Shown: one piece after another, positions 12,001 through 19,623 of the stretch
Layout of the letters: each line of letters starts with the position of its first letter
Numbering within the stretch: position 1 is the first letter of the stretch
NCBI GenBank assembly: GCA_019677205.1
Contig: JAAMXY010000628.1
Span: 5,574 to 43,115 of the forward strand
DNA: 37,542 nucleotides
Direction of reading: 5' to 3'
Source of the DNA: Pinguiococcus pyrenoidosus
Taxonomy: Eukaryota > Sar > Pinguiophyceae > Pinguiochrysidales > Pinguiochrysidaceae
Notes under the pieces: model-generated
Databases searched by the model: none
What the model was told of the DNA's origin: nothing
The model's input: the letters and a program-made list of their open reading frames with translations, nothing else
Position numbers and translations under genes: made by a program

Positions 12001-15000
12001 GGTCCCAGCGAAATCGGTAGGCTCCGCCCAGGAAGGTCCGGACCAGCCGAAGCTGTGATCGAAGGACTCTTTCGCGGGCGGAGAGGCGACGCTCTTCTTG
12101 CTCGAAGACCTTGTCGGCGCCTTCCCGGGCTCGTCATACATCTCCCTGGGAATCAAGTCAGAGAAGATGACCAAGCCTGGGTTCGTCAGCAGCGCAGCCT
12201 GCGAGACGTCCTCGAGCAGCGCATCGTCTTCTCCCTCGAAAGGCGCACTGTCGCTACTGGCTGATCCGTACGCGCTTCTGTAAAAGTTGGCAGACCGATA
12301 GTCCTCCGCGTCGTGGAACGTGCCTTCGTCGTCAGAGCCATGCTCTTCGCCAGCTTCGTGGAAGTCCACCGAATCCCGATGTCTCAGATTGCGAGAGGAA
12401 CCCTTGGAGCGTTGGGTCTGCAGCTCAATCGGCGAGAAGCTCTTCTCCTCAGAGGCGCCGTGAGACGCCGTCGACGTGGCCGGCGTCCCATTGGTGGTCT
12501 GCTTGTGCTCCTCACCTGCAGCGATGCCATCATCCGCAGCCTCGGTGGGCATCGCCCACGCGCTGCTCACCGTGCGGCCCAGGGCTTTCCCTTTCCCCAC
12601 GTCAATGCACAACATGTCGAGCGACACGGAGTTGCGGGGGGCCATGACTTGCACTTGCGATAGCTGCACACACCAGGACAAGGTGGACGTCTGTTGGGTG
12701 GCAGGCGATGCGGTCGCCGTCTCCTGCTCAGGTTCCTCCCGCTGAATCCCAGCGCTCCGCGCATCCATGCTGGTGTCCTGCCGCATCAGACCAGGCATCC
12801 TCGAGGGCAGTCCAGTCTGCCGGGACAGCGCTTTCGTGCTTTCGTTGACCAAATCAGCGTCCATGCTGCTGAACCGGTGCCTTCGGGAGTTTGACGGATC
12901 GGAGATGTCCCTGCTGCCAGCTGGAGCCGGCGACATTCCGAGAGACTCGAAACGGGGCCGTCCAGGAGAGAAGGTGAACGATCCCCTGTACATCGTCGCC
13001 GGATCCGTGTCAAAGCGCAGGTCGGCCCTCGAGATGACCGCCGCCCGACTGTAATCCTCTCGAAAGTTCTTGACCCGGCGGATCACCGGTCCGAGCCCCC
13101 GGTCGCCGGCGTATAGCAGCAGCTCCTTGATGAATCGATGCACAAAGCAGAAATGGGTGTCGGATATGGTGACGTGGACATCCTTCTTCAGCACGTCCCT
13201 CGAGACGCAGGGCTTCGCGTGGACCAGCAGCTTTACTTGCGGCGTCGCTTGCTCGGCATCCTCTCCCCTGGACAAGATCTCCCAGTGGCGCACTTGTGTC
13301 AAGTCCAGCAGCTGGAGGCGACCGATCGCCAGGTTGCAGACCCAAGGCCGCAGTGACGGGGCACCATGCCGCTGGAGGAAGTCTCCGTTGACTTCCCTAG
13401 CGGAGAGGCGCGCAAAGACGGACAGCTCGGACATCAAGGTGATGGAGAAGCTGCGGATTTCCAGCGAAGCGCTGATCTCATCAGTCGAAGCGCTTGTCGT
13501 CGGTTCCGGCTCGTGCCGCTGCGCCTCGTTGTCCTGCGTGCTGGGCGCGGTGCCGACGCTTGAATCCGACCAGGGAGGCCATTCGGGATCGTGTGGTCGC
13601 CTGCCGCCCATGAAGGAGGGGACGAAGGCCGTGTGCAGCGTCTCGGTGAACAGCTCCATTCCTTCGATCATGCGATGCATCGACACCGGCGACGACGTAA
13701 TGCGCACTCGAGAGAGCTGCAGGCCGACACGCAGGTGGCGTGGGCTGCGGTCCCAGTGACTTCGGTGGACCAATTTGCCGAGGAGCGTCGGATCGTAGCC
13801 GCCCACTCCGAAGCCCCACTTCTTGTCGAGATCTCGCAGCTCGAAGGAGATGGCGGAACGATCATGCGACTTCTCAGACAGCTCGTGAGCTCGGGCGACG
13901 ATGGCCTTGCGCCTCTCGTTCTTCGACACGTTTCGAGCCTTTCGGCTGGCCCCTCGGCGGTCGTAGCTTTCATCGGGGCTCGCCGGCTCCTCGCCACCTT
14001 CGGGGCCGGGGCTCGGGTGGTTGGACTCGAGCCTCAGCACTCGCAGTCCCGTGGCGTCACAGACCGACACCTGCGACACCGCAACTCGGACATGATGGTC
14101 GTAGGTGAGCTTCGTGAGGTGAGCAGCGATGCGGTCCCCCAGAATTGTCATGCAGACGCTGTCTTGAGCTCGCTGCGAATTCGACTTGTCGTGCCTCCGC
14201 AGGAAGACGGTGCCCACGCCTCGCATGGCCTTGAAGTTGTCATGCGAGGCGGTGAGCTTCGCGAACTCTTTCTTCCAGCGGGGCTCCACCGACTTCTCCC
14301 AGATCTGGTCGAAGCGCTCCGCGTAGTTCTGAAAGTCCCCGTGCTTTTGCTCCTCATGCCCTTCCTCCAGTCCAGTCAGCACCTCGTGCACCGCGACCTC
14401 CACCGCATTCCGGCCGAATCCCAGCATGACCATGCGGTCGATGGCGATGAAGTATGCGCAGCGGAAGGCGACCTTGGACACGTCTCCGAAGCGAAGCCAA
14501 GCCGAAGCGATCTCCGAGATGCACTCCTCCGCCTCGCGCCTCAGGTCCAGGGTGCCATCGTTCTCGCTCCCCAACACGCGAATCTGAAATCCCTCGACGC
14601 ATAGATTGACCTTCAATCGCACGAGGGGTGCAACCAACGCGATTCTGGGCATGCCGACGGTCTTCGGCACCGCGCTCTTGGTTGCTTTCTCCGGAGAGGC
14701 GGTTTCGCTCCCATTCCCATTCCCATTCCCATTCCCATTCCCATTCCCATTCCCATTCCCACTCCCCCTCCCATTTTCATTTCCGTTTCCATTTCTGTTC
14801 CCACTGCCACTCGCTTTCCCTTGCCCATCTCCATCGTGCGTCTTGTCCACCGTGCTTTCCATTCCGACGCTAGTAGTGCTTGTAGACCGTCTTCGCATTC
14901 TTCGACTGAAGGCTCTCTGGACCACCCTCTCCATCTCGGAATGCACGGCGAGGAGGTTGACCACTCGCAGCGGAGTGATCATGCAGTGCACCGGCTCGAC

Positions 15001-18000
15001 ATGTACGTCGCAACGACTCGCCGGAAGGCTGGGATGGCCCGGTACCAGGCAATGCTGCTGCAGGACTTCGACGCGATTAAAGGAGAGGAGCCTGTGTGGC
15101 GACCTCTCCGCGAAGCTTGTCGAGCTTTGCGAGCTGCTCAGCCGCTCGGTATCCAGACTGACCTCATGAACGCTGATCAGCAGCGGCCACATGAAGGGTG
15201 ACCACAGACTCGTACCGTTCCAGGCCTTGTCCGCACTGCTGGACGTCGTGCTGGCACCCCGGAGGACCTGCACCAACGAAGGGTGCACATAAGTGCGCTC
15301 GTCGTCGTGAGAAAAGAAACTGTCCGAGGAAGGAATGAACGACAGAGGTTCCTGCCGTTCGTTTTCCAGGGAGTCGTCAAAGCTTGCTTGCGATGACCAC
15401 GCTTCGTCTTCCGCCTCACCGGACGGGAGGCGAATCTCCTGATCCAGGAAGGTGCCGCTCAGCAGCCGCACCTCCCCGACGCCAACGACCAATCCCGTCT
15501 GCTTCGCCTCCGCCTCCAGTGTGTCATCTTGTATGGTGCACTCCAAGGAGACTCCGTGGCAGATCACGCTCAGGTTCACCTTTCCACGAGCCAAAAACTC
15601 TTCCAACCCAACGTTGCCCGCCGCGCTGCGATGGGCCGTCAGCGTCCGGAGGGCGGCGAAGGAATGCTCGTGGACGATCGGCTGCGGAAGCTCGAGGCCT
15701 GCCCTCACCTTCTCGGTCCAACCGATCAGGGGAGACAGCATTTCTGGTGCGAACTTCGTGTGCATCTTCGCGATCGACAAGCTCAAGCCCATGTCCACTG
15801 GGTGCCTTTCTCCGCCGAGCCTCGAATGGGTGAGAAGCTCCGGCTGCGGCAGGAGGTGAATCTCGGTTCCGTCCCCCAGAATGTGGCTAGCTCTGGCCAT
15901 CCTCGAGACCTTGCGGTTCTCCCGGAAGCTCAGGTCACAGGAGATCGCAAGGTTGGCCTCTCCCCCGCCGCACCAAAAGATGATCATGTCATCCCCATGG
16001 AAGAGCGTGCTGGCTTGAATCGCCTTCACGGAGAGGCACGCGTCTACGTATCCACGAGAGAAGCCCTTGCCCCACACCCCCATCTGTAGATCTTGGAAGA
16101 TCAACTTGATCACCGTGTCGTGGCCCTCGGCGGTCCTCTTCCTCCGGGACTCGCGCTCCCGGCGATTCGGATCGTTCCGAAGCGTGTGCACTTCCCGGAT
16201 CGCGTGGAGGAGGGAAGAAGGCATCGGCCCGACGCTACCGGAGCTGCGGCTCCGACGGTGGCCCCTCCGTCCGTCGGCTGCTCTTCTCGCTCTGGGAATG
16301 CGTATCCGGGCCGGAGACTGAAGCTGAGTGTCTACGTGTCTCTCCGCGTCTGTACAAATGTCGCCAAAGATCCGGCTTCGACATGTAGACCGCTTCGCCA
16401 GCATCTCGATGTGGATACTCTGAATGGAGTGCGTGACGCTCCATCGCAGTTGTCCGCTCGTGGGGCATCTCTCGCTCTCCGCTGGACGAGGTCTCGCCTC
16501 CCGGAGCTTCTCCATCAACTCGGCCGCAGCACGTTCGAAGAAAGCACCGTCCAGCTTGCTGGGGTCCGGCTTTTCCGGCGCGTCGCTTTCGTCCTCTGCG
16601 TACCATTGCCGCGTCCAAAAGACCAGCTTCCGCACAAGGCTTCTCACCTGACTGTGCTCCACGCCCTCGGCAGCAATTTGCTTCTGCACGACATTGCGAT
16701 AGAGCAAGATCTCCTCGGCGCTGAAATCCCTCGACAGGTTCTTGATTTCCTCCTCTTCTTCTCGCGTGATCGCGCCCTCCTCTGTCGCTTTGCCGCCATT
16801 GGGAGGCGCTGGCCCCCTCAGGGCATGACCATTCCCGACCCGCCAGGCCGGGGGGAGTGCACCCGCACCGTTCATCGAGCTCTCAGCATCCTTTGGTCGG
16901 TCCCCCGAGTCCATCGATCGGCGCCGCTTCCGCCGGGCGGGTACACCGTAGAGCAGCGCTCTCCGGTACAGCTCGATGTATCTCTTCCTCATCCGGCACC
17001 TCTCCAGCACACTCCTCCATCCGAACCTTCCCACGTAGGCGTGACCCCGCTGCTTCAGCTCATGCCGTACGCATCGTATCGCGAAGGCCCACCACTTCCT
17101 GCACATCTGCCGGCTCGAGCGAGGTCCTTGCGGAGGCTTCCACCTGTAGTACTGAAACCTCCTCTTGAGGTAGTAGACACTGTTGCCGATGATTCCCACA
17201 GCTTTCACGAGCTGCCCGCTCACAGCGAAGTGAAGCACGCCGACGTTGATGTTGACATCGACGGTTCCATTCTGATTCAGAGCATGTGCTGTCACCTGCG
17301 GCATCCTCGTCCGGACACTGACCGTGATGGAGACGGGCTTCAGAACCTGCGCTGGAGACGTAGGGAGCGACGCTTCAAGGCTTCCGAAGTCATCCATGTC
17401 CGCCTCTTCGAGTTGGACGCTGAAATTCTCCACGCGGACACACTTCTCAATGCAGCGTGCACTTGCAGCGGAGTCGTCCATGGCATCGTCTTCCTGGCTG
17501 CGGTCGCTGGCGCTGCACTGGCTCGATGCGTCCTCCGCCTCATCATAGCTAGACGGAGTCGATCTTCCGGAGGGTATGTGGCTGCCGTCATCGGACCCAT
17601 GCGAGCTGTCATCGTCGCTTTCGGTTGGGGTTTCGGAGATCTTGTCCCTTGCCTCGTCTTCCGTGCCGTTGCAGAGTTCCAGCCGATCACAGCACAGCCC
17701 AGCAAGCAGCATCGTCGTGTCGTCGTTGCTCGCATCGCGATTGCCAGGGGCAGGCGCCGGCGAGACAAACGCAGGAGAGTCGTCTTCCTGCCGGTAGACG
17801 ATGCTGACCCTCACGGACTCAACGACGACGTGGAGATTTCTGGCCAACCGGGCGGCAAAGGGGAGCCCGACGCGACCGGCGATCCACTGCAGCATTGATC
17901 TCTTCTTATTCAGACCCGCCAGCTCCGCCTCGACCTGTTCGACCATCCGATTCTTTGCTCGCTCGGCGGCCTCTTGCACGTTTTTCTCCATCTCGCTGCG

Positions 18001-18294
18001 ACGCTTGGGATCTTTGCTCTGCTCCAGTACCACGCAGATGTCCTTGATGCGCACTCGGAGCGTGGGCTCCGTCAGCAGCTGACTCCAGGGGATGTAGAGG
18101 TGCACCTCTCCGATTTTGCTGCGATCGATCCGAAGCGGGATGTTGAGGTTCTCCAGGATATCAGGCTTCAGCTGCAGATCGCGCAGCGTGATTTCGCCGC
18201 TCCAGAGGGACACTCGAAGCTGCTCTCGGCGGAAATTCTGACACACCCGGCTGAGCACGTCGCCCAGGGCTTCTACGACGTATGTGGCCATCAT
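1..18294 (-). CDS. VPS13: Giant VPS13-family bridge-like lipid transfer protein, 3' end outside window
   Basis: VPS13 proteins are hydrophobic-groove rods that move phospholipids between membranes at contact sites. The frame opens with two consecutive ATGs (18294 and 18291). It stays in phase to base 1; I saw no stop in the lines I checked, giving at least 6,098 codons. Domains by approximate residue: N-chorein 1-110 (LWSGEITLRDLQLKP, then IPWSQLLTEP); long groove region; Gly-Asn repeat 1156-1200; VPS13 adaptor-binding (VAB) repeats 3250-4130 with the recurrent Asn (VINSCN, VLENLLP, WMVNTTG, VAVNHLS, HLRNQSL); PDZ-like insertion 3968-4045 (KSLGLWLE, KGDMLLAVDG); calcium-type C2 4370-4490 (D4391, D4397, D4469, D4471, D4477); second C2-like 4850-4965; VPS13 C-terminal region 5305-5480 (GVIDFFYEPGKG). 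A long charged tail follows and leaves the window. Animal VPS13A-D are about 3,200-4,400 residues. Family assignment is firm; the absence of introns is inferred from frame continuity. Confidence 0.95.
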   Translation of the reverse strand, partial: MMATYVVEALGDVLSRVCQNFRREQLRVSLWSGEITLRDLQLKPDILENLNIPLRIDRSKIGEVHLYIPWSQLLTEPTLRVRIKDICVVLEQSKDPKRRSEMEKNVQEAAERAKNRMVEQVEAELAGLNKKRSMLQWIAGRVGLPFAARLARNLHVVVESVRVSIVYRQEDDSPAFVSPAPAPGNRDASNDDTTMLLAGLCCDRLELCNGTEDEARDKISETPTESDDDSSHGSDDGSHIPSGRSTPSSYDEAEDASSQCSASDRSQEDDAMDDSAASARCIEKCVRVENFSVQLEEADMDDFGSLEASLPTSPAQVLKPVSITVSVRTRMPQVTAHALNQNGTVDVNINVGVLHFAVSGQLVKAVGIIGNSVYYLKRRFQYYRWKPPQGPRSSRQMCRKWWAFAIRCVRHELKQRGHAYVGRFGWRSVLERCRMRKRYIELYRRALLYGVPARRKRRRSMDSGDRPKDAESSMNGAGALPPAWRVGNGHALRGPAPPNGGKATEEGAITREEEEEIKNLSRDFSAEEILLYRNVVQKQIAAEGVEHSQVRSLVRKLVFWTRQWYAEDESDAPEKPDPSKLDGAFFERAAAELMEKLREARPRPAESERCPTSGQLRWSVTHSIQSIHIEMLAKRSTCRSRIFGDICTDAERHVDTQLQSPARIRIPRARRAADGRRGHRRSRSSGSVGPMPSSLLHAIREVHTLRNDPNRRERESRRKRTAEGHDTVIKLIFQDLQMGVWGKGFSRGYVDACLSVKAIQASTLFHGDDMIIFWCGGGEANLAISCDLSFRENRKVSRMARASHILGDGTEIHLLPQPELLTHSRLGGERHPVDMGLSLSIAKMHTKFAPEMLSPLIGWTEKVRAGLELPQPIVHEHSFAALRTLTAHRSAAGNVGLEEFLARGKVNLSVICHGVSLECTIQDDTLEAEAKQTGLVVGVGEVRLLSGTFLDQEIRLPSGEAEDEAWSSQASFDDSLENERQEPLSFIPSSDSFFSHDDERTYVHPSLVQVLRGASTTSSSADKAWNGTSLWSPFMWPLLISVHEVSLDTERLSSSQSSTSFAERSPHRLLSFNRVEVLQQHCLVPGHPSLPASRCDVHVEPVHCMITPLRVVNLLAVHSEMERVVQRAFSRRMRRRSTSTTSVGMESTVDKTHDGDGQGKASGSGNRNGNGNENGRGSGNGNGNGNGNGNGNGNGSETASPEKATKSAVPKTVGMPRIALVAPLVRLKVNLCVEGFQIRVLGSENDGTLDLRREAEECISEIASAWLRFGDVSKVAFRCAYFIAIDRMVMLGFGRNAVEVAVHEVLTGLEEGHEEQKHGDFQNYAERFDQIWEKSVEPRWKKEFAKLTASHDNFKAMRGVGTVFLRRHDKSNSQRAQDSVCMTILGDRIAAHLTKLTYDHHVRVAVSQVSVCDATGLRVLRLESNHPSPGPEGGEEPASPDESYDRRGASRKARNVSKNERRKAIVARAHELSEKSHDRSAISFELRDLDKKWGFGVGGYDPTLLGKLVHRSHWDRSPRHLRVGLQLSRVRITSSPVSMHRMIEGMELFTETLHTAFVPSFMGGRRPHDPEWPPWSDSSVGTAPSTQDNEAQRHEPEPTTSASTDEISASLEIRSFSITLMSELSVFARLSAREVNGDFLQRHGAPSLRPWVCNLAIGRLQLLDLTQVRHWEILSRGEDAEQATPQVKLLVHAKPCVSRDVLKKDVHVTISDTHFCFVHRFIKELLLYAGDRGLGPVIRRVKNFREDYSRAAVISRADLRFDTDPATMYRGSFTFSPGRPRFESLGMSPAPAGSRDISDPSNSRRHRFSSMDADLVNESTKALSRQTGLPSRMPGLMRQDTSMDARSAGIQREEPEQETATASPATQQTSTLSWCVQLSQVQVMAPRNSVSLDMLCIDVGKGKALGRTVSSAWAMPTEAADDGIAAGEEHKQTTNGTPATSTASHGASEEKSFSPIELQTQRSKGSSRNLRHRDSVDFHEAGEEHGSDDEGTFHDAEDYRSANFYRSAYGSASSDSAPFEGEDDALLEDVSQAALLTNPGLVIFSDLIPREMYDEPGKAPTRSSSKKSVASPPAKESFDHSFGWSGPSWAEPTDFAGTCVSRIDVKLTETRIFCTTTPHFNDGAAQKEADFVGEGDGGAIPGVDPFSDRGVHFVRNAGRISHDAPVYTMGSPVAERMQWTMVTPQETKLGCYVDSTRDGQLGMTKILLFSPAEHGLFVEASMSHYYLMQSIWFDNWKEEPVFVQMEVDDDTDMELPSQEPPPPPSQEDPSRSDWPHQYGSAAWIQRVRDVLPTWEFATWFPSLRMKISMDTGFFPKVPESLFMAMPDSPGKLDPHSIPETVPLYDIEFSAAMVRLHGDRQVFKLVVSAKQWDIYDVRRPSRTKIPHCFRVSNPDVRQPRSEENAYADINFGLERHPGEIEDPMSCPLHVSLVLSADSWILVNVGVDHLDGAVRDLGLVWLLIDYYADYYCGPEYTQPGFPDVVDPETEWTPENERLKGPRKGGIDVRVWATRPCIGLMQKPWLESSMTTVVEAKGTYVQWKKVSWGPLRLEVVVRDGAIVLRKGWKGPARERGIRGAAGSGRGVRNVVEHLDILYHQSWDPQANHAEVVAKVPYRRHDYERSVFDPTHGFADMPLRVPPVVPREHTVLHPYRCADIESAASQSIGIVTSYEDVLMMLSCVMIFLGPYKPEDEAEPRGDSGPPKAAEAPEEYRPTLASADMGESDAKMQLEISDSDSDESKSPEVDPGLIVNGAVEQKQNHPSWAGADPEGAVEQKLSEPGPLPDSSLEGDRPESPQCGEDPLPCDCSVDLNDEVDEPTSSILVYASDLAITVIDPILGLHLPVARVDIFEAAVVVDTVLDEDFDTARSLESRQVKDKASYASFKSTVEKLTELDNRLATILRDTRALRREGTFTGHGSHAKNVIVQVVSGAEYFNNRLRCWEQLIEPFAFEVLIERCARRGFGMVLDVPGTVHINASTALLDTLDDAIRIASAVDLKEYLAELKVLQTQVVPENATTYQREEIYGMHVKPTQEISHAALAHRRPERSHPSTPTASLVSPEVFDKSRRSSAHPSSLFGTYRESDVSGRLIAHRFFDSLSKSDRVAFGVENLCGQRVRFLQLKGAKADQELRIQYVRHNEIGLLNFSAVETSIRNGHVMEHKFGWSEVLSPEEEADSTNYGAANINHRIALQLVGFEWVEGVSAHDFGTRFHSLRLCSGQLPLDTAPWYISNTLQLVAEVQPRSGGRQLTLRSVFSVINSCNHAIILASHPSPAYDPADVSSERRDESPLRPGEAYNVPLVLMHSAAQDYLARFNALDRARTPPLGCIWIRPDPDHKFSALADRGDPAGSVALQNAAVRFSNVDSAPLGDFDMRTHFCKTPLELGSVVLETALAFDHMNSSRKKSNESTELTRKAKGRQVSCPATRARGVNEGVTRSTAPLAPICYCIEVQHSACRLAESSLPQTMGSTTIHLDSDDKLLARARRRAGKGALEAPTARHEPIEYRLIVHPPIVLENLLPRPAVFKLMHGIQERIVWSGTLRAGERVPVHTVGLEAPLRLLMKLDFAESVAPYALIHTGAESSTQTGFGLLLSQIINESVAKQIVLRDIQGQKLHLAIENTLGGGGQRQVVVYCPYWMVNTTGMDIRYHEEGVSAMPAGTAPRPEVGSTLKVTQNIEAMQNTIEAAAAAVTGITRRRNSQTVEEEGNEERKADFIFPESSATPYKTRPLPVSNSADDNHETAFGAVRDEPSTDRPSTAYSDVNTTGKEGQDGVRGVPLEEAEKLSALFQHMSLAELCRRSFLFNFSERAGLLNRHRKVAISVDESERSKAFNLDTVGVNQAVSVWHPTARLIELSFVISLAPGRLGKYSKVVKFFPRFVAVNHLSRSIRLSQKSAFRGVEEVLRVKPQSVAMFNMPHIQHERKVILEMSGSWAPSAALPVDTPGDYDVNLNRTADVAAGLRSRGQAEYEVEIPPLPEKSLGLWLETDWDQYIIVQSVRKGLYASRKTDIQKGDMLLAVDGKSCAGRGGELEFEDVMHSIREGLQSTGVKLKFRTYEEILREVKLKALKRLSAFDNAADEKLNDEKREFPVRIQVKPVGAVVVFIVSKLELAAAPYHLRNQSLHHVLYYRQRGIDGIKWRTLQPGGSRPYIMDDPTKKPHLLQVHLRVDDEYIRQTRFKRILTDQHLQQRESDLAVKQRDSLADTAQSKCFICLDSVRSERKGDRVGPNATIYLEKVGFHEDVVCPERVKKQGDGASLTAQVRAEGHKRVLHIAPKFSAVKQEEVLRESLRDLELKLEAIGALRDQYEALMHSFLEHQDRVKRTSTFSSRHQLSTGHRRTSSWSVSLGPEVPQDQVIQYEGLLAQDEIQASDPRISRQHQLLVQIVEASDVQASDLSGFADPYVVVHLKTPGDRKALLYTSKWAQKQITYFCQKTLNPTWVDQYFLFNVPEQAAFPKHGEVDHDYRLRFRVFDKDLFPKGDDFLGQVDIRLKDLHDQQEHMEWYPLQARPGNKILSFSPEEGVSGQLRLRCQWIHSFEALLRYRMGLCAYRYETLEARMSGHRKAVERIQQAEIVQELSSRGRGKSKSHRLILESITRGAAKRFNDTVDGLRHYAQEEANKARESARTFQLKVSEGASHVKDRGVENLSKLSDVVTVMLAKRKLKQTDADDAAAADSPRASTNGSTNPLSPGPGRSHLKKFVTAKLIQRKGANGVRRKLSVSGLATATPAGHRRSASSRDSSGIPEDLHSDEKRQDRDDFQRPLFASDPRLRNSSSGSALLREPSSPKSSEDRPHSGNFDEKKAELEQEEAMQLQRFWEEQAKKQMQQVEKRHPARFRLLQEMARAIGVVRTAAGTLHIYPIEAAHLGETRRAVYVSVGIGTRPTQRSACSLKGVVKPSWKLTDKMSVVLERELAEDDGIGTIDAVIYISVLSEREMISDDEVGRISLPVRHIVAMCQDGGRYSAWFPLIQKQKNPVRNQSLWQSWRPDAAERLYEPDNINIVPSLRLVFEWQPHDTSLSNRLRNCTGFGVVNIGGVSVGVIDSRAQEELLNMTLNDIHLRGGSSPALQAMSASVGWLQIDSQSGEGLNKVILAPRAPRFAQPALHFAVRRSRNRDFARSSVDEPPAAEDGNADGPLDLVYVEYVCVQIRALEVRVEQSTLLRTWQFVFRLMSKSKAKRDSRLKTSQAADTDMFQTESEAIESQAKSHLQLLNTLEQTEKVFIERLVIFPIQANVSFIHTPNLDSTSRADAEAEDQDSESTDGNRVVGVLVGFVLDITSSITDAPLTLAAVKITHQFESTSKIVEQLQKLYRDAALTQLYKILVSLDFVGNPLGVAKNVKAGVIDFFYEPGKGILQSPKDFGRGVVRGTVSLISNISSAAFTAANKMTGTVGKSMAALTFDHAFLERRYQINNQDKLLALRPLQDILAGVAYGVIGIVAEPVKGLRRNGSMSVKARGLALGLCFGILGVPLKTTVGVLDAVTHTTDSFRRVAQYLATDHTLHQVYRARLPQVFGMDGRLLFFSESISMCAYFCRRLPIRHALGIAGGVFDHLMGDMQINLGESRPAGGHVGRREYPILCVMVRVRPGVDSFLVLSTLRVMKVNVFKALNFEPVKSWEVLLETQDPDPGARRDANPRVFWRDEGETCSIVIGSGTPDAFRGGPSLHSHFALAIGGEHGASGLPPGDNSHGKGFASPGSPRSRGSLDRSAFSLKSLRSPSEASSSPAPRRLWRTGEEKREDVSQYDDRIEVGDVEYRTISGDYTERGKLLEAFNALACLTGNLDAVVHDERLGGWMRRIHSVNGYEFDGGEGTSEAFRSSRQYNETLREATREALEDIETEVWESGPTSPDDDEGPRWLLQKQSELIKIANSRIPREACVEHPTDSDIVRVAKRKLRYGECTMEEYAQIIEADRRAHLHGDMRSVSRQDTREINDKKYSLGNIVRQAQHKLRHIATRDQQQDEEALDRRLNPGPLGIHRLFAPVDGSDSDSDKAKHGRRRRFPRAFSDRKVTKPVRPAPTRRASPRKSSLLAAQRRMPFQAWRESEGDEKDDPLANARSLGTSNDSIEVLEGDEATQAFKRKKGNMFRLSFPFTGSKKEEEEEE
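14709..14766. repeat. CCCATT hexanucleotide array inside the VPS13 coding region
   Basis: About nine tandem CCCATT units, with degenerate copies continuing to about 14820. On the minus strand the unit GGGAAT encodes alternating Gly-Asn, so length changes of whole units keep the VPS13 frame. The repeat lies in a probably disordered linker near residues 1156-1200. Confidence 0.9.
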
Positions 18295-19623
18295 CTTTGC
18301 CTATCTTTGGGGTGGACGGGCCTTTGCCGATACCGAGGTTGCTAGCCGATTCGCACGTTAAGCAGGCGCCGGACGGTACTCTGCTTCTCCGTCTATCTCG
18401 AACGGCTTGCCGACGAAGTCCCTAAGATGAGAGACAAGCGCGATTTGTTCAGTTCAATTCCTCCGGGCTGGGCCTCTCGGCAAGAAGCGCTTCAGAGGCG
18501 CAACGAGGCGGACACTTCTGTTAGCTTCTTCCAACTCTCGCACACACGCCTCATCTTCTGGCCGCTTCTCACGACTTTCTGCCAAAAGACAGCGGCAGCG
18601 GTGGCCAGAGAATGCCGCGAGAAGACGGCGATCACGCCCAGGTTCCGGATGTGAAGCGCTTGGCAGGAAAGCAGAACGCCCGGCGCCTGAACCATTTCCG
18701 AAGCTGATTCGAGCAAGAAGTTGCCACGGGCGACCCACCCCACCTCAAACACTTCGCTAAAGAGCCTTCGGGAACTTGACCGATGGGATTTCTGGCGCGC
18801 GCGCTCCAATGTTTCACGAAATCTTCGGCCTTCCGGCAGAGTTCTGGCACTCAGCTGACCGAGATTGGTGCCGACCCGCGCGTCCGTTCAGGTGGAATGC
18901 GCGAGTCGCTCCCGCAGTGCGATTACAGAGTCTCTCACCTCTCGTAAAATCCGCAGGTGCGCTGAATTTGCGGCGGAACGGCGGAGACAGGCGCCCTCGA
19001 AGCCCGTGGCTTCCGCTGGATTCGAATGGAACAGCTGACACCGTTTCTCCGCCCACTGGCGCCGCTTCGCGCAGTCAGAGAGCCCAAGGAGTCCTCGAGG
19101 GGCGGCTAGCGCGAGAGAGCCATCGTGTTACGACCTGTGCGCGCCGTACACGCGCGCACAGGGCAGGCGGGCTCACTGCAAACATGATCGAGGAAACGCA
19201 ACCCAAAGAACAGCTGAGATATGAGAATCAGCTGACAATAATGACGAATGGGAGCCGGCCTTCGGCAGAGGTCCAATGGATCGCCGCAAGCACAGCTGAA
19301 GTCGGGAAGGTGATCCGTGCTACAGTCACCTCTCCTCTCGCAACAGTTTCTCCTCTGGACTTTTCCGACTTTCCGCTTTTGCCGCTTTCCGTCTTTTTCT
19401 CTTATCTTCTCTTTGTCTTCTTTTCATCCATGTCGCTATCGCTATCGGTACCGTTGCAACTAGTTATCGATCCTGAAGTTCTGTAGCCGTCGCTTCTCGC
19501 CGCTGATTGGTCCCAACGATCAGGAAGTTGAAGCTATACATCAGCGCGGAAGAGGTGGCGCGGCTTCGGCTGCGCATCGCGCGAAGATCGCGACTCTCGT
19601 GCGTCTGCGCCTGTCGGATCCCG
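18295..19623. promoter_or_regulatory. Divergent intergenic region between VPS13 and PDAT
   Basis: 1,329 bp between the two start codons, with no convincing gene. Open frames here have no recognisable domain and no plausible start. It holds a 10-bp perfect inverted repeat (19134-19162) and, at about 19325-19440, a pyrimidine-rich stretch on the plus strand upstream of PDAT. It presumably contains both promoters; no clear TATA box was found. Confidence 0.55.
19134..19162. repeat. 10-bp perfect inverted repeat with 9-nt spacer
   Basis: Arms cctgtgcgcg (19134-19143) and cgcgcacagg (19153-19162) flank ccgtacacg. It lies in the VPS13/PDAT divergent spacer, about 460 bp before the PDAT start. It could be a dimeric factor site or a cruciform; role unknown. 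Confidence 0.7.

Noticed and set aside
14709-14766. Telomere-like or satellite repeat
   Set aside because: The unit CCCATT/GGGAAT is not a known telomere repeat and lies in frame inside VPS13, coding Gly-Asn.
19010-19035. tRNA B-box-like ttcgaat on the minus strand
   Set aside because: No matching A box, acceptor stem or anticodon arm could be placed around it.
18776-19486. 236-codon plus-strand frame in the VPS13-PDAT spacer
   Set aside because: No domain, biased composition and a pyrimidine-tract-coded end; more likely promoter DNA.
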